From Lepiota brunneoincarnata (lineage: Eukaryota > Basidiomycota > Agaricomycetes > Agaricales > Agaricaceae): a stretch of 64,000 bases of DNA. The notes under the pieces are model-generated. The model had not been told where the DNA came from and made no database searches. It saw nothing but the letters and a program-made list of their open reading frames with translations. The position numbers were made by a program, and so were the translations under genes. Shown here one piece after another: positions 44,995 through 56,700 of the stretch; within the stretch, counting starts at the first letter, position 1, and every line of letters starts with the position of its first letter. Location: NCBI GenBank assembly GCA_023014365.1, contig JAEBUN010000012.1:248001-312000 (forward strand). The letters are read 5' to 3'.

Positions 44995-46263
44995 ATGCAA
45001 GCGTCGAACATACTACACTTCAAACAACTCCCATTCCGGCCCCGTCTCCCTACACCCCCTCTCACACCTTCGCTGCAACATACGCCTCCCTCAGGGACAA
45101 GACCCCCGACCCCAACGACACCCCAGAACCAACAGCAGCCCCAGCTGCCTCCCTTAGATACCATACAGCTGGAGTATGATCATATGGACCAGATCACCCT
45201 TCTGACGGAGATCTGCACGAGGCTGCCACTGATGGAGCCTTTACAACTAAATTGGAACACACTTCAATTTCAGAATACGACAGACAACTCTGGTATGACT
45301 ATACCCACCACATACGACAGACTAAGGCTCTCGCTACTGCGTACAATACGCAACGCGCCTGGGCAGAATCACTCGAGCGACTTCTCCGCTCAAGATTGGG
45401 CCTCATGTCCGAGGTGTCGAAGAACCTACCCAAACGAGATGAGGTACATACCTCGCAGCCCCCCACCACAACCATCCCCACCACTACCACAACGACCACT
45501 GCCACAATCATCACCACCGTCCCCAACAAGGGAAGAAAGCCCACCAGTATCAGAAATCCCTTCAGACTTCTCACCCCCACCAAAGACGCCACCCACACCG
45601 TCACCAGTAACAACGTCCCGGTTCGGAACTCCCCCAATCCCGTTCACTCACGAACCAACCCCCGAACCACCGACAGATCAGTCTGCATCCAATGCAGGCA
45701 CACAGGACACTGGGCCATGGATTGCCCCCAATTCGCTTGCCTCGGATGCAAGCAATATGCCCCAGGGCATTACTCATACGACTGCATCAAGTATAGATGC
45801 CCCCATTGCGCTGTCTTCCAACCATGCCACAAACGGACCGAATGTCCAAGTCGAAAGACTCGACACGCCCCCTACTCCAGAAATCCAACAACCCGTCCCT
45901 CGACCACTCCCACAACTCATCATAGATACATCGACCTCACTCACAACAACTACTACGAGGAATGCTACGACGATGTGGCTGAATCAAACATTACAGGAGA
46001 ACCATGTGGTTCCTTCTGAAGAAAACCCAACCACCCCACCAGAAGAAAGAATAGAAAGCCCCCATTTCAGATGTTTACTATATGACATCTTCTATCCAGG
46101 ACAGCCCCCATCCCCAGAAACCACCACTATACTTGATCTCCACAGAACTCCCACTCCCACCTTTTCTCCAGTCATTCCCCCCAGACCAGACTCTACCAAC
46201 CAAACTCAGATTGAATACTACGAACTGAACTACTTAGCCAAATACCTGGAAGAAGGAAATTAA
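44995..46263 (+). CDS. Long Pro/Thr-rich frame after pol, element 2
   Basis: 422 codons starting ATG (MQASNILHFKQLPFRPRLPT), in the same frame as pol, 102 bp after its stop. Very rich in Pro, Thr and Ser (SPPPQPSPPLPQRPLP), ending YLAKYLEEGN just before the 3' LTR. It overlaps the zinc-knuckle frame (45180-46019). The T-poor composition of this strand lowers the chance of stops, so the length alone is weak evidence; it might be real, might supply the N-terminus of a frameshift product, or might be a shadow. Confidence 0.4.
   Translation: MQASNILHFKQLPFRPRLPTPPLTPSLQHTPPSGTRPPTPTTPQNQQQPQLPPLDTIQLEYDHMDQITLLTEICTRLPLMEPLQLNWNTLQFQNTTDNSGMTIPTTYDRLRLSLLRTIRNAPGQNHSSDFSAQDWASCPRCRRTYPNEMRYIPRSPPPQPSPPLPQRPLPQSSPPSPTREESPPVSEIPSDFSPPPKTPPTPSPVTTSRFGTPPIPFTHEPTPEPPTDQSASNAGTQDTGPWIAPNSLASDASNMPQGITHTTASSIDAPIALSSNHATNGPNVQVERLDTPPTPEIQQPVPRPLPQLIIDTSTSLTTTTTRNATTMWLNQTLQENHVVPSEENPTTPPEERIESPHFRCLLYDIFYPGQPPSPETTTILDLHRTPTPTFSPVIPPRPDSTNQTQIEYYELNYLAKYLEEGN
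45180..46019 (+). CDS. Post-pol zinc-knuckle ORF, element 2
   Basis: Open frame of 279 codons, frame -1 relative to the overlapping Pro-rich ORF; the first in-frame ATG is near 45405 (MSEVSKNLPKRDEV), so initiation may be non-ATG or by a -1 shift from the 44995 frame. The C-terminal part has three knuckles: CIQCRHTGHWAMDC (CX2CX4HX4C), CLGCKQYAPGHYSYDC and CPHCAVFQPCHKRTEC (both CX2CX6HX4C), then a Tyr-rich end. The first knuckle has a match in the same place of element 1 (CFECHQDGHWAYSC), which supports this frame as coding. Function unknown; nucleic-acid binding is the obvious inference. Confidence 0.65.
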   Translation, partial: SYGPDHPSDGDLHEAATDGAFTTKLEHTSISEYDRQLWYDYTHHIRQTKALATAYNTQRAWAESLERLLRSRLGLMSEVSKNLPKRDEVHTSQPPTTTIPTTTTTTTATIITTVPNKGRKPTSIRNPFRLLTPTKDATHTVTSNNVPVRNSPNPVHSRTNPRTTDRSVCIQCRHTGHWAMDCPQFACLGCKQYAPGHYSYDCIKYRCPHCAVFQPCHKRTECPSRKTRHAPYSRNPTTRPSTTPTTHHRYIDLTHNNYYEECYDDVAESNITGEPCGSF

Positions 46264-46300
46264 CAAGTTGTATGGAAAACAACTCTAGAAACGGACCTAA

Positions 46301-46684
46301 TGTTATCAGAATTCCATCAGAAGGACAGTTATTTTTAGCCACATTTCCCATATCACTATGAAACTATCAGTAGTGTACATCAGAAGGACGATTCCTATCA
46401 TATGCCTCATGTCTCTTATCTCTGACTCATAGTTACCTTGGTCCGGACTATTATAGTAGGAGTATAGCCACACTTAGAGGTATATAAGGATACAGTACGA
46501 TACCTTGTATCCTTATCTTAGTGTTATACAGTTCTTGCCTCCTATACCTCTTTGCCCTTAAACCGGCTGGACTATAGTGCTCCGTCGTCTCCAAGTCACG
46601 CCTAGTAGGACAGGACCAAGTCTGTATAGACATCCTGTGTTGAACGCTGTGCTACTCAAGAGCGAACCCCTAACCCGGGTAACA
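46301..46684 (+). repeat. 3' LTR of Ty3 element 2
   Basis: Second 384-bp LTR, followed directly by the target duplication ACATC at 46685-46689. Confidence 0.95.
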
Positions 46685-46689
46685 ACATC

Positions 46690-47399
46690 TCAAACAGGCA
46701 GGAATGAAGGCTGTAGTCAAGCAAAAAAAGCCCCTACTCTCTGATAAGCATAGGAGAGCTAGGCTGGATTTTGCTCTGACACACCAGCATTGGACTGTGG
46801 AGGACTGGAAGCTGGTTATATGGTCTGATGAGACCAAAATTAATCATTTGGGATCAGATGGGAGGAAGTGGGGATGGAAAAAGAAGGGAGAGGGGTTCAG
46901 TGAAAGATTAGTTGATGGAACTCTGAAGTATGGAGGAAGATCAGTGATAGTTTGGGGCTATATGCTGTGGGATGGCCCAGGCTATGCAGTGAGGGTTGAT
47001 GGAAGGATGGATGCAGAGTTGTTTGTGCAAATTTTGGAGGAATATTTGAAGAAGAGTCTCCAGTGGTACAAGCTTAAGCCCCAAGATATTATCTTTTAGC
47101 AAGATATGACCCCAAATACAAGAGTACTGGCTAAAGAATGGTTTTAAAAAAATCATTTTAGGCTCCTAACCTGGCCAGCACAGTCACCTGACCTCAATCC
47201 CATTGATCACTTATGGGATTATGTGAAGAGAAAGCTGGGAGAGTATGAATCTCCTTCTAAGGGTATAGAGGAGTTGTGGCAGAGGGTAGAGAAGGAGTGG
47301 GATGCTATTCCAGCTTCTGAGTATCAGAAGTTAATTGAAAGTATGCCTAGAAGAGTAGCAGCTGTACTCAAAGCCAAAGGGGGCTACTCTAAGTACTAG
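46690..47399 (+). pseudogene. Tc1 transposase C-terminal part, copy 2
   Basis: Continues the frame broken at 38528. It carries WTVEDWKLVIWSDETKIN with the first catalytic Asp, then SVIVWGYMLWDGPG, QDMTPNTRVLAKEWF, and SPDLNPIDHLWDYVKRKLG in which the third acidic residue is Asp rather than Glu. A TAG precedes QDMTP, and a TAA in an A-run follows KEWF. It ends KGGYSKY with stop at 47397-47399. Confidence 0.85.
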
Positions 47400-47638
47400 A
47401 AATAGTAAGATAGCCTAGTATAATATGTCATTGACAAAACCATTCCAATAACTTAAAATGCTTACAAAATTCATAATGCCTTGTTTGGAAGTATTACATA
47501 ACAAAACTTTGCAGGATTGTATATGACATATTTGGCTATGTTTACAAATATATTCACAAATTTATCCATTTTATTCATTGAGCTATTACTACTTTAAGTC
47601 AAAAGTACAAAATATTGGAACGGTTTTGTGGGTCACTG

Positions 47639-49194
47639 TAGCTATCTGACCTCTGGCAACCTTTTACCCATTTCCTGCCATCTCTACCCACAGTCCCATC
47701 CCATATTCCCTTAGTAAGAAATTAATTCATTTGTGTATCAGCCTTCATTTCCATATAGATATTTGTAATCAGTATCAATCCCCACTCATCTCTACCCATA
47801 ATCATTACTAGTCATATCCTGCTAGGACAATAGTATATATATACCATAAAATACCCAACTCATAATGGCAGTCTGATAATCAACTTGAATGGCAGATTCT
47901 TATCCCTATCTCCTATCCTCCTATCTTCTATTCAGCTTGGCTCAGCTCTCTTCTGAAATACAGACTAAGACAGTAAGGAGAGCACAGCATATAAGCTGAG
48001 ATCACAAGTCTATTCTTGTTCACAAAGCCACCCAATCCTTAGTAGAAGTCTTCATTGACTTCCTACTATAATCTTGACTGATTCCCTTAGCAAGGTAATC
48101 ACCCTAACCTCCCTACTCTAGCCCCACCTGTAGCCTACACTAGTTTTAGCAATAGTCTGACATACATATCACCAGTCATGCTCCTATTGGTGAATACAGG
48201 ATATTCTTTATTCCAGAGGAGCCTGTTGCCTGTCCATATAGTTACTTGATTGAAACCAGACACCATGTACTATAGGCTACTAGGACTGCTTCTGCTTCCA
48301 CTGTGCCCACAACTTTGGTGACCTGGAGCATCCCCTATACATTTGTCACTTTCAAAGATTCCTGAGTGAGAACCCAGCTACACTTTCTTTCTTGTAGGTA
48401 GACTACATCTGCTTACTTTCCTCCTTTACCAGGCTTGGTTATGGGCAAGCCCATTCATCTTGGAATATTGAGCACTCTGCTAGTTTGGGGCCTCAGTTAT
48501 TGTTCCCACTTTCATTCATGTTTCCAATTATTTTTATTGTTTCATTTCATTTCTACAGTCTTATTATTACCAGGAGTATATGATAGGTACAAATAGAGAT
48601 GAACCCCCATACATTTGCAATGGGACCCTGTTTTTCTTGCTCTGAACCTCAATCCAACAATTCAGACTCTTAGTTAGCTAGTTCATACCATATTTTCCCT
48701 TTACCCTGTAACCACCTAGTTTCATAGGCCAGGTTTGTCCCTAACAAATAACTTATATAGTCTTAAATTCTTAAAGGCCTGCTAGACAACACTGAACAAG
48801 GTCTAGGTCCTAAAAACATTCTCAAGTGATAAAAGAAAAAGGGTTTGTAGCTAATAATGATGTATCCCAGCTTGCTCTGTGACAGTCTAATAGACAAGGA
48901 GAATTGTTTGCCCTTGACAAACTACTTAATTATTTTATTTCTCATCCATCATGCTTTTTTTCTGTCTGCAGCATGCCTCACCATTCAATTCAGGACAGGA
49001 AAATCAATACAAGACAAGGAAGCAAGCAGTAGATAATTAGCTCCAAAACAAAGATAATGTAGGAAACCCAGTGGACAGAATATGAAAATGATTATAAGAA
49101 AGCCCGGAAGAAAGTAAAAAGCTGATAATGACTAATGCGGAAATGTGAGTCCAAACGTATATATGCCCAACCCCAACAACCCCAACCAGAAACC
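47639..49194. other. AT-rich right edge of the mobile-element island
   Basis: No gene recognised. 48768-48950 is the right copy of the degenerate repeat also found at 36783-36960. The AT-rich, CpG-poor composition ends near 49130 and gives way to the 3' end of the carboxylesterase gene. Confidence 0.5.
48768..48950 (+). repeat. Degenerate repeat, right copy
   Basis: Resembles 36783-36960 in the same orientation; both are next to Tc1 elements. Family not identified. Confidence 0.5.
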
Positions 49195-51271
49195 TCACGG
49201 GCCTCGGCTAAGTTCCACGCCAATTTTCTGTACGAGTTGCATTCCAAGCGTCTCGAATATATTCTTCCAGAGCTGCCGCCTCCGCCTGCCCTCGAAAATG
49301 CTGCTCGATCTTTCCCCCGTCTCTCCCTCGGGCCCAAACACGAAGACCTTGTCTTCATGCCACGGGGATTCACCGTGAGCAAATGCGATCCATTTCTCCT
49401 GTATGGCATCTCTCACACGCGCATAAGAAAACTGGTCGACAACATATGTTTCCCACTCCTCGTCGGATTGGCTTGACCGACGCTCAATGTCGAAATCGTC
49501 GTCGTCAACATCATCAAAAGGTCCATCAAAGTAGATCTCCTCTGTGGAGGTGGCCGTCTTGATCTCGGGAAGAGGGACATTATCGAAAAGGTAGATGAGA
49601 TCGACTGCATGGTGAGGAATACCGCGCAAAGGACCTTCCTGGTCGAAAACGTATCTCCAAACATGGTGCCCACCCCGTTCACGCTTCGCGTTGCGGGCGA
49701 TGACTTCTGTCGGCCATGCTACACGGGCGTCATTGACTAGTTCATGTACACGATCGACAATCTCGTCTTCTGGGGTGCACGAGGTGATTTCGAAGGCGCG
49801 TAGAAGGTTATTGGCCTTGGTCAGGGATTGAGCAACGGCCTTGAGTCTACGGACAACGCCAGGAGCACTCCATGTCGCGATGGGGTTTGACCAGAGAAGA
49901 GAATCACTGCAGCAGTCACCGATGATCAACGGCTGAAGCTCTGTCGAAGGTTGGAATTTTGGGGCCGAGGATAAGCGAGGGCGTGAAGACGAGCGGAGAG
50001 TTCGTAAACGAGATTGGCTGCGACTCGAGTGACGGCGCGATGAGGGAGGTTTAAGCAAGGCATTTTCCTTTTCACCACGGAGATCTTCGTTAGTGAAGAA
50101 GTCTTTCCAATTCTTGCGGAAAAAGAATCCATCATCGATAGCTCGATGCATGGAGTGCATCGACACAAGGCGGTGAACGTCAACGGCGCGAAGCTCGTCG
50201 ACAGTAGAGACATGGAGGGCCGACATAATTCTAGACAAGTGCCAGCCAACACTGGCCACATCTGGGAGGTATGGCTCGAATATAGCACTTTGGACTATGG
50301 CCCGGTTACATATAGGGGATACCTCGTTTGCTGCAGAAAGTAGATGACAGATGATGTCCATTGCGCCTGAAGATTGACCGAAGAGTGTGATATTCTGAGG
50401 ATCTCCCCCAAATTCTGCAATGTAGCGATGGATCCACTCCAGCGCTCTCTGTTGGTCACGCAGGCCTACGTCACTTATGAGCGAAGAAATCCGGCAAACG
50501 TGAGAATGCCCCATACCGTAGTTGCCAATACCTTCTTCTTCCCCGGCAGCTTTACTATCCTCCCTAATGGCTGGGCTACAGGCAAAGCCAAGTAAACCGA
50601 GTCTGAAGCTGTGCGGAAGAATAAGCAACTAAAACGCGGGAGGAGGGAGTGTAGAGCGTGGACCTACTTGAGGTTGACGATCATAAGCGGTTTACCCATT
50701 TCAATGCTTTTTTGCACAATAGAACCGCCGTCGTAGACCCATGATGAGCCAGAGCCCCTGTCTCCGCCACTGCAGGGAAATGAGCTAAATTAAGTGTCTC
50801 ACACTAGTAAAATGTCTTACCCATGTATCCAAACCATGACCGGAAGTCGGGAACGCGCAGTGAGTCCAGCGGGGCATGTTATATTCAAATTGAGGCACTC
50901 GAACTCGTCGTGTTTCAGCTGCTGACGAGGGATGTCTGCTTGGTCGATATTAAATAATATTTCTTCGGTGATTTTGCCTTCGTGAGACTGAGGGCATATT
51001 GGTCTAGCGGATCATAAGCATGAGCACCAACAGAGCTCGAGATGGTCACACACCCGTTTTTTGAGGAGTCGGTTATGAGGGGATATGAACTGAAGAGCTT
51101 CGACTGACGGAAACGTGCAGGGATTGAGGCATACTTGATACCAAGATACTGATGTATTGGAGCGTCTGTTGTTGAGGATGGATGGACAATGCCGCAGAAA
51201 GTGGTGTTCAAAGCGAGGTGGTGCAGCTTTGGGTATGGATGGGAGCACTCGTGTGCTTGTACAACAGGCAT
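49195..51271 (-). CDS. Type-B carboxylesterase / lipase family protein
   Basis: Alpha/beta-hydrolase of the carboxylesterase-B family. Exons 51271-51054, 51003-50821, 50769-50668, 50608-50517, 50465-49195; 621 aa, no frame break. Family features: HQYLGIKYASIPARF near the N-terminus; the oxyanion-hole segment VMVWIHGGGDRGSGSS made by splicing; NFRLGLLGFACSP; LRDQQRALEWIHRYIAEFGG followed by DPQNITLFGQSSGA, where the Ser of G-Q-S-S-G is the nucleophile; and HHAVDLIYLFDN, which probably holds the catalytic His. The intron at 50466-50516 is a multiple of three and lacks a stop. No clear secretion signal at the chosen start (MPVVQAHECSH), so it may be intracellular. Substrate unknown. Confidence 0.88.
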
Positions 51272-52977
51272 GATGAGGAAGCCTATAATGAGGTTATCAC
51301 GGGGGCGAGGGGAGGAGGGGTAAGGGATTGAAGGAGGAGTGTGGAGGGCAAGTATGGGCTTAAAGAGCGCAAGCCGGGGAGAGCAGGGTGGTGGTATGAG
51401 AACGCAGCTGTGCTTCGGAAGAGTGAACGGCCATGACTGATCGATCGATTCAGGTGGTTTTAGGAGGAGAGGGCCAAAAAACCAAGGCTGTTTTCCAAGA
51501 TAGGAAGGTGCCCAGCCACCACACACGTGACATGACCGGCTCCCTCCGACGTCCCCCTTCGCGAAATGAATTAGCCTCCTCAGATGACATTCCCTGCCGT
51601 ACGAAGGGCAGCTACTCTCTCTTGGTCCGCCGCTAACACTCGTCCCGTGGCCAATCTAACGTGAGTCGCGACGGTCGGGTTCCATGGTAGGCAACAGGGG
51701 GGACAAAACCCAAACGATTAGGGAAGGTGGCTGGAGCGAGTTGTCACAGATTCCCGTGTGGTGCTTTGATGCGAAGCGACGTGGCTATATCCGAGGGAGC
51801 GATGCCAGCGCCCGGTCCGGAACATGAATCCAGATTATTTTGTCCGTCTCCAAGGAAGATGCATCACACGAGCAACAGTCTGGGCGTGGTGCAATAAGTC
51901 AAAAACAGCGTAAACCTGGAGCATGTTTGAGCTCAACTCACCTCCTACATCACTGAGCCTCGAGCCCCAGGTCAGTAACCGCCGAGCGGCCATCAAGCTG
52001 CGCCGAATAAAGCTGAAGCACTAGCGTCGTAAATACGAACAAGTCCCTTCCCTTCCCAAATGAACAACAGAAATGTTTACCAAGCATCAAGGGCCTCCAG
52101 GGTACGTACAGTTCAAACTAACCCAAGTATAAAGTTTAATGAAACCAAAACGTAGGCGTCGACGCCGAGTCTTGCCTCGTTCTCGGGGAAATCTACCAAC
52201 AAGAGAACGTCAATAAGGGTTTCTAAATGCACTCACCTCATGCATTAGACACGTTCGACGATCAACAGACAACTAACAACGTGCGTGTCAGGTGAGGCTC
52301 CGATAAATATCAACCTCAGGTTTCACAATAACATTGTGCACAAAACACTGGGTACACAGTGGAAATATAATGGTACCAGACAGGGGCATCGGACACATTG
52401 AGAGCAGCAAAAAGTAGAAAAATGGAGACTGAACTCTCTGATCCCTTTGAACTCCGCACCTGGGCGGCCCCCCCAAGGCCGCACACCTGAACACATTGGT
52501 CAGTGCACCCTCGAAGAGCCAGACCCCAAACTAATACGAGTAGTCATCGATAGGGGACAATTTCACGATCAGGAAGGCGAGAGGACGAGGAAAAGAGAGA
52601 GCGACGTGATGGAACGATAACGAGGGGAGCTATGTTCATATCTTCTTCCCAGCCCATCCGCTCGCGTCATCCATCGATCGATAACAATCAACCAATCAAA
52701 TCCCATCGATGAGCGGTGACATCCGTGTGTTCAAGCACGTGACCAAAGCGACCAGTTTGGTTTATTTGGCGGCTCCTCTTATAGGGAAATTCCCGAGGCG
52801 TGGGTTCTGGAGTCTGCGCTTTACACAAACCGGAAGATGATGTACCCGACGCCACTTATGGGAGACGTACTCTCTTGAATATAACTGACCGAATTTTTCT
52901 TCTCCCGCAAGAAGGCCAGAACATCTTGGTCTTGAAAAGAGATGGGCTTCATTCGAGTTATCTATTAAGTTGGCGGG
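51272..52977. other. Region upstream of the carboxylesterase; no gene seen
   Basis: Includes the carboxylesterase promoter. Open frames are short and without recognisable motifs on either strand. Confidence 0.5.
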
Positions 52978-53720
52978 GTGCTAGTCCAGATACGACTCGA
53001 GTTGCACGCGTGTAAGACCACCAACCATGGAGGGGGGCCATACCCTTCCTTGCAGAATAGATGGTGTTGCATTCGTGCAGCAATTCCTTTAAACCCCTTT
53101 CCCCCTCTCGACACAGTTGCTTCCCTGGCCAACAAGACTCCCCTCCCACCCCCTCGCACGGATCTAACTAAGTTTTGTTGCTATGAACCTCCACCTCCAA
53201 CTCTGAGGAAGGTCACCATTCCTACTCCGCCTTTATCGCAACACCCAATGATCAAACAACCAATCCTAACACTTTGCGAAACGATTTATGCGATGCATGG
53301 ACCAATTATGAATTTGGGACAGGCCCAAACGCGAGTGCTGCTGTTAAGATTACCCACTCCATTCCCTCAGGGCAAGTATTCCTACGCAGAACAATTACTG
53401 CATCACAGCATCCACCAACGGTGGGGCGGATATCAATGACCCTCATCTCCAAACGCATCATATCAAAGATCCCCGAATCGACGAGTGGCTCAGTGATCAC
53501 TTTAATCAGGGTGCGGAGGACGCAGGCGTGCTGGAAATTGGAGTGGAATATGTATGTTGTGACACCGTTGACAGCAATATCATAAACCCAAAAAAAGATC
53601 TGAGGAACAGGGAAAGGAAAGGCCAATTCGAACTTGCACCAATCATAGTCCTTATCGAGTCGACCTTTATCTCCTACCAGCCAGGCAGATCTTTGTTTGC
53701 TGTATCCGCGATCTTTCTCG
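52978..53720 (+). other. Possible coding remnant, unrecognised
   Basis: Three overlapping plus-strand frames look protein-like in turn: 53274-53400 (DLCDAWTNYEFGTGPNASAA), then a shifted frame after about 53400 (STNGGADINDPHLQTHHIKD, then RIDEWLSDHFNQGAEDAG). The switch could be another +1 break or an unrecognised intron. I cannot assign a family, and it may not be a gene. Confidence 0.25.
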
Positions 53721-56700
53721 GATAGTTTTTAGACATCCAGTGGTATTGCAGCCCACTCCTATCTCCGTGAAAATATGTGCGACAACTTTTAGGTTTGCAA
53801 ACCCACGATGAAGTATTTGCCACCCCGCTGGTGTCACGTTCAACGTCCTCGTAAGCAAATGCCGAAGCCCCTCAATATAGGTGTGGTTTGCCGTCTTGCT
53901 GATATGGGGGCAGGGGTGTTGGATTGGGCGGGGTTGTGGAGGCACGTGAGAGTGGGCACCGCTCGCTAGATGATCTAAAAATAAGAGGCTTTTTTACCTT
54001 TGAAATTTGAAGCTTCATCGGATACCCTCTGCTGGAGAGCTATACACGATGTTTTGGTTAATTCGTACGGATCTGGGCTCCTGCCAGACACAACACTCGT
54101 AGTAAAGACGAATGCAATCAAGTATTTGTAGAATCCCCTTCTACCGGAATGTACCATACTGCCAAAATCCTGCACGGGCTGCCAGCGGCACAGATGAAAC
54201 CGGTGTAAAAAACGAAAGCGGGTTACCAACGATAGCGGCTTCAGAATCGAACAATTCCGCGTCGCATCTAGTACGCCGAGGTGGTCCGAAGTCCATCTTT
54301 TCGGAGTTTCACAGTCAAGAACTGTCCAATCCCCAGGGAGAGCGCGTTTATTCATGTACATAACGCCACTTCAAAATCCGCCCTCTTCTTATCCTACGGA
54401 TATGAGGGACCTGCGACCAATCAAATACCTGAAAGAAATTACTCTCGGCTTTCGGCTTTTGCACTACGGATATTGGGTACATGGGTGATTAACAAGATGT
54501 CAGAAAGCTGGATCGATTGCTCTTATCTATGGTCCAGCAGTACGAATGCAACTCCCCACCAGCGCCGAGCCGCCCTTGGGTCCAGCTTATCTTAACTATC
54601 CTAACACCCCCCCGATTGTTATTGATGCCAGTCGACTACCCCCATACCAACACATCCCCTCTTCTATAGATAGCTCATCATACACAAACCCACATCCCAA
54701 GTCACCAATCCCGTCCTATGATCTCTGAACATACCTCCTTGGCTGCGTGGACGAGGGGTACTTTGGTTGCTCCCAAAGGCGTCCACGTAGGTCACAAACT
54801 TGGAATAGACCGTATGACATGTCTGCCGACACTAAATCCATCTCACATTGCACACTCTCAGCACACCTTCACTGGTCCGGCACTGGTTCCCTTGCCAAAC
54901 CACTCACCAGAACACACTCTACTCTGAGCCCCCCCACAAGAGCCCTTGTCAACCTAGGTCGGTGGGTTTGGCTCGCGGCGACCACAAAGAAACATGCTTT
55001 CTTTTTGTTGTGCCATGGGCCATCATGCGTATCTGATCCTTGCGGGACGGGGGACGAGGAGAGACAGCGAGGTGCTACCTGATCATATGTACTATGAGAT
55101 TTGTCGACATGTCCTATTTATTTCTGGTGGCAAGCTGACACCAGATTACGGTGAAGAATCGATTGGGGTTGTCCCTCGATTTGGGTCCGGGGAAGAAGGC
55201 AGCGCAGAGCTTGCACCTCATGGTCTTTGCTTTGCGTAGGGTGTATGCCTGCTGACTTGTCAATACCAGTCGGGCATCTAATGCAACCGACGTGATCCTT
55301 GCGAGTTCCGGGGCGGCATATAGGAGGAAGTAGCAAGCGGAAGAATCATCCAAAACCCCTGTAAAGGGCTGTTCGCGCGGGTAAGATACGTGCTGTCCGG
55401 ACCCGGAATGGCCTCGGCTCGCCTGGTCCTTGGCCCAGACCATGGGACAATGTAGGACTCGTCGGGGGTCGAGCACGTTGAATAAATGATACCCCCAAGT
55501 CACTGAACCAAGGCCCGGCGCCACCATTTTAATTGTTCGAGAGCTGAAGCTCGCTAGCCAAGCCATTGAAAGGCACCCCAGACGCAAAGCCCAGCAACAT
55601 AACTAGACCCCATCCTCTAGAATCTTCCAGAGCGTACGTGGCTAAGATAACGATGCATGGAATAAGTTCTAACTCGAGAACTTTCCGTATCTTCCGGGGG
55701 AATGCAATCGGCGCAAATTGGACATTTCCTGTGCGCGAAAATTTCCCTGAATACAAATTATGGAAGCCGGGTTACGCCGCGTTGCCGCAAAGATACGCTG
55801 AGGGTTCCCATGGTGTATCTATAATTGCAGCATATCTAGCCCCCAATAGATTCTTTGAATCCGTGATCTAGGTGCGAATCGACGGTAATCCTCGGGGCAT
55901 GGCCGGGCAGGCACATGTCCGGGACTCTCCATGAATCTAGGAGTCGTCGAGACGAAGGTGAAGAGGAGTGGGAAGCCGCGTCGGCAATCGTCGAGACCCC
56001 ATTCTCAGATATCCAGTCTGAGATACGTCCATGGGAAGCGCTCCTTGATATCTCCACCATAGAAGCCTGTCGGAGGTAGCACATCATCTAAGTATGGGTT
56101 CGGGCCGGCTACAGATCAACCACAGGGTTGGAAGAGCAGAAGAGCAGTAGCAGAGGAAAGCCACGGCGGATCAAAGAGTAAGTTTGAAGGTTTTGCACCG
56201 CGCGTCTTCGCCATGATACACATCCAGTGCCTAGGATAATCAACAACGACTGCTGGAGTCTGGGCAGGTCCTGGAAGGAAGATCAATCTTCCGAGTTGAA
56301 CATGGACCACGTTCATCAATATTTGGGATCGTCAAGGGGATAATGTTGGAGCCATCAGTTATCTGTACCCGTGCAATTGCATCGTCAGCCAGCATGGAAG
56401 GGGTCAAAATTATACCAGGTTAGTCGATGTGTGCATTAGTCCATGGCATCATTCATCGTGGAGCGCATCAACCATTTTGTCCACTGTACCTCTATCGCCC
56501 AAGGTGGTAGAACTTGATCAGTGTTTATTCAGCATAGAATGATGGGGGTTGGAGAGGAAGCTCTGTTGTCGTTGACAGCGAAGATTCCTCAGGCAGCTCT
56601 TGTATATGTAAGCCTGCACATGACATTATTGTACCTAGGAGGAGTCGAGTTCCTCAGTTTCCCTCGAATAGATGTTCAACCGTTGGTCCCGTTCACTTCG

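Larger units (their letters stand above)
38529..46684 (+). mobile_element. Ty3/gypsy chromovirus, element 2 (young, complete)
   Basis: 8156 bp with two 384-bp LTRs (38529-38912, 46301-46684) and a perfect 5-bp duplication ACATC (38524-38528, 46685-46689). Order: leader, gag, pol (protease, RT, RNase H, integrase, chromodomain), extra 3' ORF. The LTRs differ at seven positions, all transitions. The coding strand is A/C-rich and T/G-poor, unlike the neighbours. One stop in gag, one in integrase, and a changed catalytic residue suggest that this copy cannot transpose alone. Confidence 0.96.
37876..47638 (+). mobile_element. Tc1/mariner element, copy 2, split by Ty3 element 2
   Basis: Ends CAGTGACCCACAAAAC and its reverse complement, flanked by TA at 37874-37875 and 47639-47640. 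TIRs of about 213 bp: 37876-38088 and 47427-47638. Without the inserted 8156-bp Ty3 element and one 5-bp duplication it would be 1602 bp, close to copy 1. The terminal sequence is related to, but clearly different from, that of copies 1 and 3. Confidence 0.9.
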
